The position numbers were made by a program, and so were the translations under genes. Shown in pieces: positions 1 to 6,660 of a stretch of DNA of 18,534 nucleotides; position 1 is the stretch's first letter; each line of letters opens with the position of its first letter. The DNA is from Mailhella sp. (lineage in GTDB: Bacteria; Desulfobacterota; Desulfovibrionia; Desulfovibrionales; Desulfovibrionaceae): assembly GCA_017940105.1 (NCBI GenBank), contig JAGAZG010000230.1:1-18534 (forward strand). Direction: 5' to 3'. Below the pieces are notes generated by a model. That model saw only the letters and a list, made by a program, of their open reading frames with translations. It made no database searches and was not told where the DNA came from.

Positions 1-810
1 AAGGCGCGTTATGCACTGTTCAGAGACAATGCCCTCGTGCAGGAGCACAGTCGCCCCCTCAAGGCTGCGTTCTTTGCCAAGCGAACGGAAGCAGACTTTG
101 AAAACGCCGCCTTCTTTTGCAATGCTCACGGCGCTGCTGCCCGGATAAAACGGCACGCGGGCCATGGCGCCGCGCAGGCCCATGCCTGCGCCGTGCATAA
201 AATACAGCGGGCGCGCCGCAATGCCGTGCAGCTTTGTCACCGCCTTGAAAGCATTAGTTGCAGCCCCTGTCAGCACTACGCCGGATACGCCCACCTTTAG
301 CCGCAGCAGGTGGTCAAGCGTCTGCAAAATGAGCGGGCCATTGCCGCAAAGGACAACCGGCCCTTCAAATGTCATGCCGCCGGACTTCAAAAGCACGTCG
401 GCAGCGCCAGCTCCAAGGACGCCCGGCAGCGTCCAGCCGGGTACGGGGACGGGACGTTCCATGGCGCCCGTGGCGATAAGTATCTGCCTGGCCCTGAGGT
501 TCATGCTTTTTCCAGCAATGCTGACATAGGCGTTCTGCGGCAGCAGATGCCAGACCTGGGCGCCTGCTGAGAACTCGGCCCCGGAATTTTGAAACTCCCT
601 GGCCATGTTCCGCCCTTCTTCGTATTCCCCGCCCAGAAAGCCGACCAGTTCCTGCGGAGCGGAACCGGCCCGTCTCCAGACCTGGCCCCCCGGTTCCTGC
701 TGCCTGTCCAGCACAAGCACGTCGAGCTTTCTGCGTCGCAGCTCAATGGCCGCAGCCATGCCGGCAGGCCCGGCGCCAACTATGATAGCATCCCACTGTG
801 TACGTGTCAT
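1..810 (-). CDS. FAD/NAD(P)-dependent oxidoreductase, alpha subunit of a D-hydroxyproline/opine dehydrogenase-type complex (3' end cut by window)
   Basis: The frame is open for 270 codons from ATG at 810 to the window edge, so the C-terminal part is missing. A good ribosome site (GAGGTGAT) precedes the start. The N-terminus has an FAD-binding Rossmann motif (VGAGPAG, residues 11-17), the LDRQQEPGGQVWRR segment typical of HcnB/opine-oxidase A proteins, an IATGAMERPVPVPGW motif near residues 120-135, and a second nucleotide-binding glycine motif (CGNGPLIL). In the family this subunit works with a small [2Fe-2S] protein and a DAO-type flavoprotein to oxidise a cyclic or N-substituted D-amino acid and pass electrons to the respiratory chain. 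Both partners are encoded just upstream on the same strand. The role in hydroxyproline oxidation is inferred from neighbours; opine or D-proline oxidation is the main alternative. Confidence 0.85.
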   Translation of the reverse strand, partial: MTRTQWDAIIVGAGPAGMAAAIELRRRKLDVLVLDRQQEPGGQVWRRAGSAPQELVGFLGGEYEEGRNMAREFQNSGAEFSAGAQVWHLLPQNAYVSIAGKSMNLRARQILIATGAMERPVPVPGWTLPGVLGAGAADVLLKSGGMTFEGPVVLCGNGPLILQTLDHLLRLKVGVSGVVLTGAATNAFKAVTKLHGIAARPLYFMHGAGMGLRGAMARVPFYPGSSAVSIAKEGGVFKVCFRSLGKERSLEGATVLLHEGIVSEQCITRL

Positions 811-840
811 AAAATCACCTCGTTAACCCGCATGAAGCTG

Positions 841-867
841 GCGTGCAGGCCGCGAAGGCCAGCACGC
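841..867 (-). other. GC-rich intercistronic hairpin
   Basis: An 11-bp stem with one A-A mismatch (gcgtgcaggcc / ggccagcacgc) and a 5-nt loop lies in the 65-bp gap between the [2Fe-2S] protein gene and the alpha-subunit gene. There is no U-tract, so it is unlikely to be a strong terminator. It could stabilise or process the polycistronic mRNA. Confidence 0.45.
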
Positions 868-875
868 AGGCTCCC

Positions 876-1187
876 CTACGCCTGCGCCATGCCGTCAACG
901 CGAAAATCCGGCGCGCCTACCTGCCTGCGAACCCTCATCCCGTCTCTGACGGCTACAAGGCAAGCCTGCTGATTCGGCTTGCCGTCTATCTCCATAAGGC
1001 ATTCAAAGCATACGCCCATGTGGCAGAAAGGTCCGCGCGCCTCGTGGCGGCAGGCCGTCTCACGCGTGGATTCCACGCCTGAGCCCAAAACAGCTGCCGC
1101 GACGGTCATGCCTTCTGCGGCCGTTACCGGGGCGTCATCAACATAAATAGTCACCTGCCTGCCCTGGAGGGGAAAGACGGATTTCAT
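876..1187 (-). CDS. Small [2Fe-2S] ferredoxin-like protein, gamma subunit of the dehydrogenase (HcnA-like)
   Basis: This 103-residue protein starts at ATG 1187, chosen because CAGGAG lies about 7 nt upstream. A longer reading to 1295 would run into the preceding gene and adds nothing family-like. Residues 10-20 form the ferredoxin beta strands. The cluster ligands are the four cysteines at about 55, 60, 63 and 76 in the pattern FCHMGVCFEC...QAC, typical of the Fer2_4 subunit of hydrogen-cyanide-synthase, sarcosine-oxidase-alpha and opine/hydroxyproline dehydrogenase complexes. It probably carries electrons between the two flavoprotein subunits encoded on either side (the alpha gene follows after 65 bp; the DAO gene precedes the epimerase). 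The cofactor type is well supported by the cysteine spacing; the substrate of the complex is inferred. Confidence 0.88.
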   Translation of the reverse strand: MKSVFPLQGRQVTIYVDDAPVTAAEGMTVAAAVLGSGVESTRETACRHEARGPFCHMGVCFECLMEIDGKPNQQACLVAVRDGMRVRRQVGAPDFRVDGMAQA

Positions 1188-1218
1188 GCCATACTCCTGC
1201 TTAAATGTATCGCGTTCT

Positions 1219-1247
1219 GGCCGGCATGCGGCCTGCCGTGCAACGGC
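1219..1247 (-). other. Two short GC hairpins after the epimerase stop
   Basis: Two small inverted repeats, ggccg/cggcc (1219-1233) and gccg/cggc (1235-1247), occupy the 61-bp gap between the epimerase and [2Fe-2S] genes. The stems are only 4-5 bp and no U-tract follows. They are listed because the other gaps of this operon also hold hairpins. Confidence 0.25.
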
Positions 1248-1248
1248 T

Positions 1249-2256
1249 TCAATCCAGGCGGAATCCGTTGCCAAGGGCGTCTTCGGGGTCCACAACGAAC
1301 TTCAGCAGGCCGGTCAAATGCGCCCGTCCGCTCACTTCGGGAACGCCGCCGCTGCAATTGCCCACCGTTGCAGGCTCAACGATGCGCGCGCGGAACTCTG
1401 TGCCAATGACGCTTTCGTGCAGGAATTCTTCGTTCAATGCCAGTTCGCCCTTGGCAAAAAGCGAGGCCACGCGGGCTGACGTGCCCGTGCCGCAAGGCGA
1501 ACGGTCAACGGAATTGGGCAAAAAGATGACGGTGTTGCGGTAATTAGCCTTGGGATTGTCCGGCTTTCCGCAGAACATGACATGCGTGATCACGTTGATG
1601 AACGGCTTTTCAGGATGCTGGAACCTGACCTTTTTGCGCACGGCTTCGCCAAAGACCTGGGCCCAGTATTCGATTTTGCCCAGGTAGCCGGAACGCAGCT
1701 CAAGCCCCTCAAAATATTTTGCGTCGGCGATGGCATAGGTGTTGCCGCCGTAGGCCACGTCAAAAGGAACGGGGCCGGCTCCTGGCACGTCTACCACGTC
1801 AGAGCAGAACAGGAAGGACGGCACGTTGCGGAAGGTGACGCTCTTCACGCGGCCGTTCTCAACCGTTGCGCGCGTGCGCACCAGCCCGGCCGGGGTATCG
1901 ATGTTCACTTCGGTCACTTCGCCGGTTATCGGCACGCGCCCCGATTCCAGCATGGCGGTCACGCAGCCGATGGTGCTGTGCCCGCACATGGGCATGTGGC
2001 CGCCGGCATCGATGAACAGGATGCCCATGTGAGCCTCGGGATTGCAGGGCGGCACCCAGATGGTGCCCGACATGTTGCTGTGGCCGCGCGGCTCAAGCAT
2101 GGTCACGGTGCGCACCCAGTCAAGATGCTCGCGTGCATACTGCATTTTTTCCTGCATGGTGCTGCCGTGTATGGTGGGTACGCCTGCAACGAGGTTTCGG
2201 GTAGGGTTGCCTGCGGTATGCGTGTCAATGGATTCAATAAGGCATTTGGTGAACAT
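1249..2256 (-). CDS. Proline racemase-family enzyme, probably 4-hydroxyproline 2-epimerase
   Basis: The protein has 335 residues, the usual length for the family. Start ATG 2256 is set by GGAGAG about 7 nt upstream; an extension to 2313 adds 19 residues with no family match. It has the family N-terminus (IDTHTAGNPTR, residues 10-20), the first catalytic cysteine Cys91 in MPMCGHSTIG, and the second, Cys255, in DRSPCGTGTSARVA. Both acid/base cysteines are present. That fits racemisation or epimerisation at C2 by the two-cysteine mechanism and argues against the trans-3-hydroxyproline dehydratase branch, which has Ser or Thr at one site. Neighbouring dehydrogenase and deaminase genes favour trans-4-hydroxy-L-proline to cis-4-hydroxy-D-proline conversion. 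Sequence alone does not exclude proline racemase. Confidence 0.88.
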   Translation of the reverse strand: MFTKCLIESIDTHTAGNPTRNLVAGVPTIHGSTMQEKMQYAREHLDWVRTVTMLEPRGHSNMSGTIWVPPCNPEAHMGILFIDAGGHMPMCGHSTIGCVTAMLESGRVPITGEVTEVNIDTPAGLVRTRATVENGRVKSVTFRNVPSFLFCSDVVDVPGAGPVPFDVAYGGNTYAIADAKYFEGLELRSGYLGKIEYWAQVFGEAVRKKVRFQHPEKPFINVITHVMFCGKPDNPKANYRNTVIFLPNSVDRSPCGTGTSARVASLFAKGELALNEEFLHESVIGTEFRARIVEPATVGNCSGGVPEVSGRAHLTGLLKFVVDPEDALGNGFRLD

Positions 2257-2274
2257 CACGCTCTCCAGAATAAG

Positions 2275-2311
2275 AAAAAAAATTTTATGAATGGCGCCGC
2301 CGGCGCGGCGC
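2275..2311 (-). terminator. Terminator-like hairpin between DAO gene and epimerase gene
   Basis: Read on the minus strand, a 7-bp GC stem (gcgccgc/gcggcgc, 2294-2311) with a 4-nt loop is followed about 11 nt later by eight U residues (A-run 2275-2282 on the plus strand). The distance between stem and U-run is long for efficient termination. It may act as a partial attenuator that lowers expression of the distal genes, or as an mRNA-stabilising hairpin. Confidence 0.4.
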
Positions 2312-2318
2312 AAAGCTC

Positions 2319-3488
2319 CTACTGCCTGAATCTGTCAAGGCGGAAATGTTCCAGATCGAAATCAGGCTCCTCGCCCTTGAGCATCTGCGTCACGACATGG
2401 CCAGTGACCAGCGAAAGGCCTATGCCGTTGCCCTCGTGCCCCGCGGCAACGTACAGTCCCTGCACTTCCGTGGCCGATATGATCGGCTTGCCGTCAGGCG
2501 TGGCTGGACGAAGCCCGGCATAAGAGCGGATGAGGCGGGCTTCGGCAAATTTAGGAAAGAAATGCAGTATGCGCTGCGCCTGCGCCCGCATCACGGCAGG
2601 ATGCGGCGTCATATCCATGCCGACAAAGCGCCTGCTGCTGCCGCAGAGAATGGTTCCGTCAGACGTGGGCTCAAGCACCATGGCAACGCCGAACTGCTCC
2701 ATGTCTCGCGACACTCCGGAACGTTTTTGCCCGCCTTTGGCGGCAAGGTAGCCGAATTCCGCATAGTTCTTGCCCACAAGCCCTCGCACGCGTTCGGTGA
2801 CGAGTATGTGCCCCTGGCGAGGCCTGATGGGCACATCCACGCCTGCGGTATGCGCTATGACGGGTGTCCATACGCCCGCGCAGAGCACCGCACGCCTGCA
2901 GCGTATGACGCCCTTGTCTGTTTCTACGCCGCAGACGGCATCCTTGTCTTTAAGTATGGCGCGGGCCTGCGTGCGCGTATGAATGGCGGCCCCGTGCTTT
3001 TCGGCCAGGCGCGAAAGCCCGAAGGCAAGGCGCATGGGGTTCAGCTTGGCGTCGCCCCAAAAGTTCAGGCAGGCCACGACGCTGGGAGCGACATGCGGCT
3101 CATGCCGGCGAAGTTCATCCTGATCCCACAGTTCGACATTCATGCCTTCGCTGCGCTTGCCTTCAAGCGTCTGATGGAGCGTATCCAGGTCTTTTTCATC
3201 ATCTGCCAGCAGGCCTATGCCCTCCGGCTCAAACTGAATGTCGCACGGAAGTTCGGGAATGATCTTGGGAAAAAGATCCAGTCCCATCTTGCAGAAGCGG
3301 CTGAAAAAGCCGGGAGGGCTGTCATAAGTGACGGCGTGACCGTCACAGCGCTTGCTGGAGCCCCAGGGCACTTCGCCAAGTTCCACAAGGGCCACGTCCA
3401 TGCCGCTGCGAGCCAGATAACAGGTGACGGCCGCGCCTATCGCGCCGCCTCCGACGACCACTACGTCGGCGTATTCACGTTTGTTCAT
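2319..3488 (-). CDS. FAD-dependent amino-acid dehydrogenase (DAO family), beta subunit of D-hydroxyproline dehydrogenase-type complex
   Basis: This 389-residue flavoprotein has the N-terminal FAD fingerprint VVVVGGGAIGAA (residues 9-20), with the ribose-binding acid Glu36 at the end of the second strand. Its C-terminus carries the DAO signature (SYAGLRPATPDGKPIISA...GLYVAAGHEGNGIGLSL). In the family (HcnC, opine oxidase B, D-hydroxyproline dehydrogenase beta) this subunit oxidises the C-N bond of the amino acid to an imine. Here the product would be pyrroline-4-hydroxy-2-carboxylate. It lies between the DapA-family deaminase gene and the epimerase gene, and the two partner subunits follow the epimerase. 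No signal peptide is visible, so it acts in the cytoplasm or at the inner face of the membrane. Start ATG 3488 follows an AAGG-type site. D-proline or sarcosine-type substrates remain possible. Confidence 0.87.
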   Translation of the reverse strand: MNKREYADVVVVGGGAIGAAVTCYLARSGMDVALVELGEVPWGSSKRCDGHAVTYDSPPGFFSRFCKMGLDLFPKIIPELPCDIQFEPEGIGLLADDEKDLDTLHQTLEGKRSEGMNVELWDQDELRRHEPHVAPSVVACLNFWGDAKLNPMRLAFGLSRLAEKHGAAIHTRTQARAILKDKDAVCGVETDKGVIRCRRAVLCAGVWTPVIAHTAGVDVPIRPRQGHILVTERVRGLVGKNYAEFGYLAAKGGQKRSGVSRDMEQFGVAMVLEPTSDGTILCGSSRRFVGMDMTPHPAVMRAQAQRILHFFPKFAEARLIRSYAGLRPATPDGKPIISATEVQGLYVAAGHEGNGIGLSLVTGHVVTQMLKGEEPDFDLEHFRLDRFRQ

Positions 3489-3537
3489 GCTGCCGCCTTG
3501 CGCCAGAAATTCCGGGAGAATTTTCTTCTACTGCAAC

Positions 3538-3569
3538 GGCGGCCCCGCGCCTGACGCGCGGGAGCCGCC
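3538..3569 (-). other. Strong GC hairpin between deaminase and DAO genes
   Basis: A 13-bp stem (GGCGGC plus CCCGCGC, pairing with GCGCGGG and GCCGCC around one bulged A at 3563) with loop ctgac fills most of the 91-bp gap. No U-run follows on the minus strand, so full termination is unlikely. It could protect the upstream deaminase message from 3' exonucleases. Confidence 0.5.
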
Positions 3570-3579
3570 CCGTAAAAAG

Positions 3580-4467
3580 CTACTTCAGCTCAGTGCTGGC
3601 AAGCACGGCGTCCACGGCAGCCTGCACATCTGCAGAAATGGGCTGGCGAGGCATGCGGCAGATGCCGCTGTTCATGCCGCGCTTATGCAGCACGTACTTG
3701 GCGATCTGCCAGAGCTGGCCGGTTTCTTCAAACAGGCGCAGCACGGGGAGTACCTTGCGGTAGATCTCGCGGGCCTTATCCAGCTGGCCGGACGTGGCAT
3801 ACTCGTAAAGCTTGACAGACATGGCAGGCGCGATGTTGGCAAGCACGCAGACCCAGCCCTTCGCGCCCATGATAAAGCTTTCCATGGCAAGGTCTTCGGC
3901 TCCGCAGAAGGGATCGAGCTTGTCGCCGATCTCATCCACGGCGCGGGTCAGGCGCTTGATGTCGCCCGTGGATTCCTTAAGGTAGGCCATGTGCGGCAGT
4001 TCGGCTATGCGCGCCAGGGTTTCGGGGGCGATGGTCACGCCTGAGCTGCCTGGATTGTTATAGACCATGACAGAAATATTCACGTTTTCAGAAAGGTACT
4101 TGTAGTAGCCGTAGATTTCTTCCTGGCTGAGGTGCAGCCCCGGGCAAGGCAGGCACATGACAGCGTCAGCGCCGATGGACGCCGCGTGACGGGCAAGTTC
4201 AACCGTCTGGTCAACGCTCTGCGATACGCAGCCGACGCAAACCGGCACGCGGCCTGCGGCCTGCTTCATCACAAATTCGGCAAACTGCTTGCGTTCTTCT
4301 GTGCTCAGAGCCGAAAATTCGCCCGTTGCGCCAAGGGGCAGCAGGCAGTGCACGCCAGAAGCCAGAAGCCATTCAATGTGCCTGGCGGCATCTTCATACA
4401 CGATCTCGCCCTTGTCGTTGAAAGGGGTCACCATGACTGCGAGAATACCATAGAGTTTCTTGTTCAT
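3580..4467 (-). CDS. DapA/NanA-family class I lyase, probably pyrroline-4-hydroxy-2-carboxylate deaminase
   Basis: The protein has 295 residues, the standard length of the dihydrodipicolinate synthase family, and folds as a TIM barrel. Visible family landmarks are VMVTPFNDKGEIVY near the N-terminus, the GATGEFSALSTEER loop (about 46-59), the catalytic tyrosine Tyr136 in VMVYNNPG, and the Schiff-base lysine Lys164 in YLKEST. Start ATG 4467 follows GAAGG at 9 nt. Family members cleave or form pyruvate-type adducts; one branch deaminates pyrroline-4-hydroxy-2-carboxylate to alpha-ketoglutarate semialdehyde in hydroxyproline breakdown. The epimerase and dehydrogenase genes directly downstream make that the best guess. 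A biosynthetic DapA is unlikely in this context, but N-acetylneuraminate-lyase-like or ketodeoxy-sugar activities cannot be excluded. Confidence 0.85.
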   Translation of the reverse strand: MNKKLYGILAVMVTPFNDKGEIVYEDAARHIEWLLASGVHCLLPLGATGEFSALSTEERKQFAEFVMKQAAGRVPVCVGCVSQSVDQTVELARHAASIGADAVMCLPCPGLHLSQEEIYGYYKYLSENVNISVMVYNNPGSSGVTIAPETLARIAELPHMAYLKESTGDIKRLTRAVDEIGDKLDPFCGAEDLAMESFIMGAKGWVCVLANIAPAMSVKLYEYATSGQLDKAREIYRKVLPVLRLFEETGQLWQIAKYVLHKRGMNSGICRMPRQPISADVQAAVDAVLASTELK

Positions 4468-4554
4468 GTCTTTTTGCCTTCTTTTCGTCCGGCATCACTT
4501 AGCCGTCCTGTTTTTCCCGGAGGGCCCTTCCCCCCTGGCGATTGGTTAATATTT

Positions 4555-6108
4555 TCAGGAGCCCGCGTAGACGCTTTCGCACTGCTCAAGCATCTGCGCA
4601 TGGGACTCTTTCAGCTTGCGTATCTTGCCGGCGATCTTCAGCATGGCCGCATGCAGGCTGCGCACCTCTTCAAGCTGGCGCTCGTCCGGCATGGGCACCG
4701 CAAGGGAATAAAGATCCCCGACCTTGATCTGCGGTACCGTCGTGCCTGACGTATGTGCCTTCAGGTAATCCTGCGCCGTTTTTGAGCGCAAAAAATAAAA
4801 CAGCCATATCGGATCCACGGATTCTGCCCTGACCAGATAGAACGTCTGATTGGGCAGCCAGTTCGGCATGGATTCCATCACGATGCCCACGGATCCAAGA
4901 GACAGCAGGGATCCCTTGCCGCTGAGCAGGATATCGTGCTTCCGCAGCAGGGCGAGCTCCCTCTGCCGGCTGAGCTTCGGCGCATTGTCCACCATGCGGC
5001 TTGCCGAGTGTATGAAGCCGGTGCCGTCGATATCGGTGAGAACCACTTCCTGATACGAGTGCGCGCTCTGGTGCGGCAGACGCGCCGGCATCATCTGCCC
5101 CCTGATCAGCACGGCGCATTCGTCAAGCCGGCGAAAGCGTTCTGCATTGACGCCTGCGTCCTGCTTGCGGGGGCGCAAGTCGCACTGCCTTAAAACAAGT
5201 TCTGCCTGAGGCACGTCCTCCACCGGGGGAACAGGGGTATTCGGCTCCACCGCCCAGGATTTTTTTCTGTCCACAAGGTTAAGTATGGGGCGCAGGTAGC
5301 CGACTTCGACCGTGCCATTGTCAAGCACGAACCATTCCTTGGCATCTATGAGGCGCACATCGGCAGGCTTGCCGGCATTGGGCGCGAGCTGAAGTATGGC
5401 CGGCAGCACCCTGGGCATCAGCCCGGAAGGCAGCTGTATGACGGTGCGCAGCACTCCAGAGGATAAAAATTCCTGCTTGAGCTTAAGCTCCCTTGGGCCT
5501 GTGCTGTTTAAAAAAGACCATGTCGTAAGAATGACCGCGCCATGATAGCTGGCGCGTGCAAGGTTGCGGCAGAATGAAGAAAGGGAAATGTTGCCCTTGT
5601 AAAGAAAGGCAAAATGATACGCGTCCAGCACAAAGGGCGCGTCTGGCTGCTCGCAGAATATTTCGCGCCCGGCCACGGCTGAAGCGCACTCGGCAAGCGT
5701 CTTGCCGCCGGTAAAATGAACGCGCGCGCCAAGCGAGGCAAACCACAGGGCCAGGGGCAGCATGCTCTCGCCGTGGCATTCGACAACGGCATCCTGCGGC
5801 AGCTCTTCGCGAAAAACCTGCATATGGCTCATTATATCGATGACGCGGGCCGGAGGTATCTGCCTTTCGCCGCGAACGCGGTCAAGCTCGCACAGGGCTG
5901 CTATGGCAAAAATGACGCGGCTGCCGGATGATTTTCTTGGAAAAATCTGCCGGCGCAGGTTTTCAAGCCTTGGAGAATGCAGCTCTACGCCGCCAATGAC
6001 GGCAAGCATGGCCAGTTTCAGGTCGCTGGCTGAAACTGCCTTGAAATTTTCTGAGATTTCGCAGGCAAAGGCGCATCCTTCCGTCAATGTCTGATCGTCA
6101 AAAACCAT
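4555..6108 (-). CDS. Orphan HsdM-like/HsdS-like fusion protein, type I restriction-modification related, methylase motifs degenerate
   Basis: The protein has 517 residues and starts at ATG 6108 after AAGGA. Residues 105-260 resemble the HsdM methylase core and its trailing segment (WSFLNSTGPRELKLKQEFL, then GVLRTVIQLPSGLMPRVLPAILQL, then VRLIDAKEWF). However, the SAM-binding DPxxGSG motif is replaced by ECHGESM (110-116), and LDAYHF (161-166) stands where the catalytic NPPF/Y should be. Residues 345-517 resemble one HsdS target-recognition half: HDILLSGKGSLLSLGSVGIV (391-410), SGTTVPQIKVGDLYSLAVPMP (454-474) and a C-terminal helix likely to be coiled coil. No HsdR, HsdM or HsdS gene is nearby. 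It probably binds DNA without methylating it. Its stop lies 87 bp before the hydroxyproline-type operon and its start faces the ttt-type operon, so a regulatory role is possible but unproven. Confidence 0.65.
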   Translation of the reverse strand: MVFDDQTLTEGCAFACEISENFKAVSASDLKLAMLAVIGGVELHSPRLENLRRQIFPRKSSGSRVIFAIAALCELDRVRGERQIPPARVIDIMSHMQVFREELPQDAVVECHGESMLPLALWFASLGARVHFTGGKTLAECASAVAGREIFCEQPDAPFVLDAYHFAFLYKGNISLSSFCRNLARASYHGAVILTTWSFLNSTGPRELKLKQEFLSSGVLRTVIQLPSGLMPRVLPAILQLAPNAGKPADVRLIDAKEWFVLDNGTVEVGYLRPILNLVDRKKSWAVEPNTPVPPVEDVPQAELVLRQCDLRPRKQDAGVNAERFRRLDECAVLIRGQMMPARLPHQSAHSYQEVVLTDIDGTGFIHSASRMVDNAPKLSRQRELALLRKHDILLSGKGSLLSLGSVGIVMESMPNWLPNQTFYLVRAESVDPIWLFYFLRSKTAQDYLKAHTSGTTVPQIKVGDLYSLAVPMPDERQLEEVRSLHAAMLKIAGKIRKLKESHAQMLEQCESVYAGS

Positions 6109-6263
6109 GTGCTTTTCCTTCTGGGCTTGTCACAGCAAGCCTTAGTTAGCAGTTTTTCATAATGCTGTCCATAAAAACACAAAACATCATTTTCAGCAAA
6201 CTAAATAAAAATATTATATTTCAGCATATTAATTTTTATATCAACTGATAAAAAAATTATCCG
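6109..6263. promoter_or_regulatory. AT-rich divergent intergenic control region with TTTCAGCA repeats
   Basis: This stretch is far richer in A and T than its surroundings. It contains two direct copies of TTTCAGCA (6191-6198 and 6220-6227), 29 bp or about three helical turns apart. A related CAGCAT/ATGCTG sequence lies in opposite orientation near 6164. On the minus strand TGGACA, a 17-bp spacer and TAACTA could form a weak promoter for the HsdM/S-like gene. The repeats are candidate operator sites; no known regulator box was recognised. Confidence 0.4.
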
Positions 6264-6292
6264 TTGACTTAATTCTTCAAAAACTCTATCGT
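6264..6292 (+). promoter_or_regulatory. Probable sigma-70 promoter of the ttt-type operon
   Basis: TTGACT (6264-6269), a 17-bp spacer and TATCGT (6287-6292) fit a sigma-70 promoter with a near-consensus -35 and a fair -10. The inferred transcript would start around 6299 and carry a leader of about 70 nt before ATG 6371. A small inverted repeat (aacat...atgtt, about 6297-6314) lies over the expected start and could be an operator. Confidence 0.5.
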
Positions 6293-6370
6293 CGCCAACA
6301 TATTAGGACATGTTTCAGCGAACTTTTCGAGCCTGCGGCAAACGCTGCGGCTCACGTCCAGGACGGTTTG

Positions 6371-6643
6371 ATGAGCATCGAGATCAGCATCTGGGACAAC
6401 GATACAGAACGCATCCGCACCATTGAAGGCAACCTTGCCCGTGCCATGCGCTCCCTCAATCTCAAAGGTGTTGTCAAAATCATCTCAGAACCTCCCCTCA
6501 TCAGCAGGGAAAACCTGCTCAACCGCGTTCCCGTCCTTGAAATCCAAGATAAATACTGGAGCCTGAAACCGCAGGCCGTCATCACAGAAGACCAGTGCCG
6601 GGACCTTCTGACCCTTGTCTTCTGCAGCACGCAGCCCAGCTGA
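6371..6643 (+). CDS. Small thioredoxin-fold-like protein without CxxC, first gene of the ttt-type operon
   Basis: This 90-residue cytoplasmic protein begins at ATG 6371 (a TTG directly before it is also in frame). Its pattern matches small thioredoxin_3-type domains: a first strand IEISIW, a long helix (about 12-30), a second strand VVKII, a putative cis-proline loop VPVLEI with Pro54, and a final helix TEDQCRDLL. The redox CxxC expected after the first strand is replaced by DNDT, and the only cysteines are near the C-terminus (about 76 and 85), so disulfide chemistry at the usual site is impossible. It ends 17 bp before tctB, which has its own strong ribosome site, so the genes are almost certainly co-transcribed. 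Function is unknown; a binding or scaffold role for the transporter or hydrolase is a guess. Confidence 0.6.
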   Translation: MSIEISIWDNDTERIRTIEGNLARAMRSLNLKGVVKIISEPPLISRENLLNRVPVLEIQDKYWSLKPQAVITEDQCRDLLTLVFCSTQPS

Positions 6644-6660
6644 TTTTCAACGGAGGAAGC

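Noticed and set aside
2257..2313. N-terminal extension of the racemase-family gene
   Set aside because: Strong GGAGAG site before ATG 2256 and family alignment begin at MFTK; the extra 19 residues cross a hairpin and U-run.
1582..2523. A 313-codon plus-strand open frame opposite the epimerase gene
   Set aside because: No family motif, spans two real minus-strand genes and their gap, and has a shadow-like composition.
2346..3554. A 402-codon plus-strand open frame opposite the DAO-type flavoprotein gene
   Set aside because: Histidine/alanine/arginine-rich low-complexity shadow; the minus frame has clear FAD and DAO motifs.
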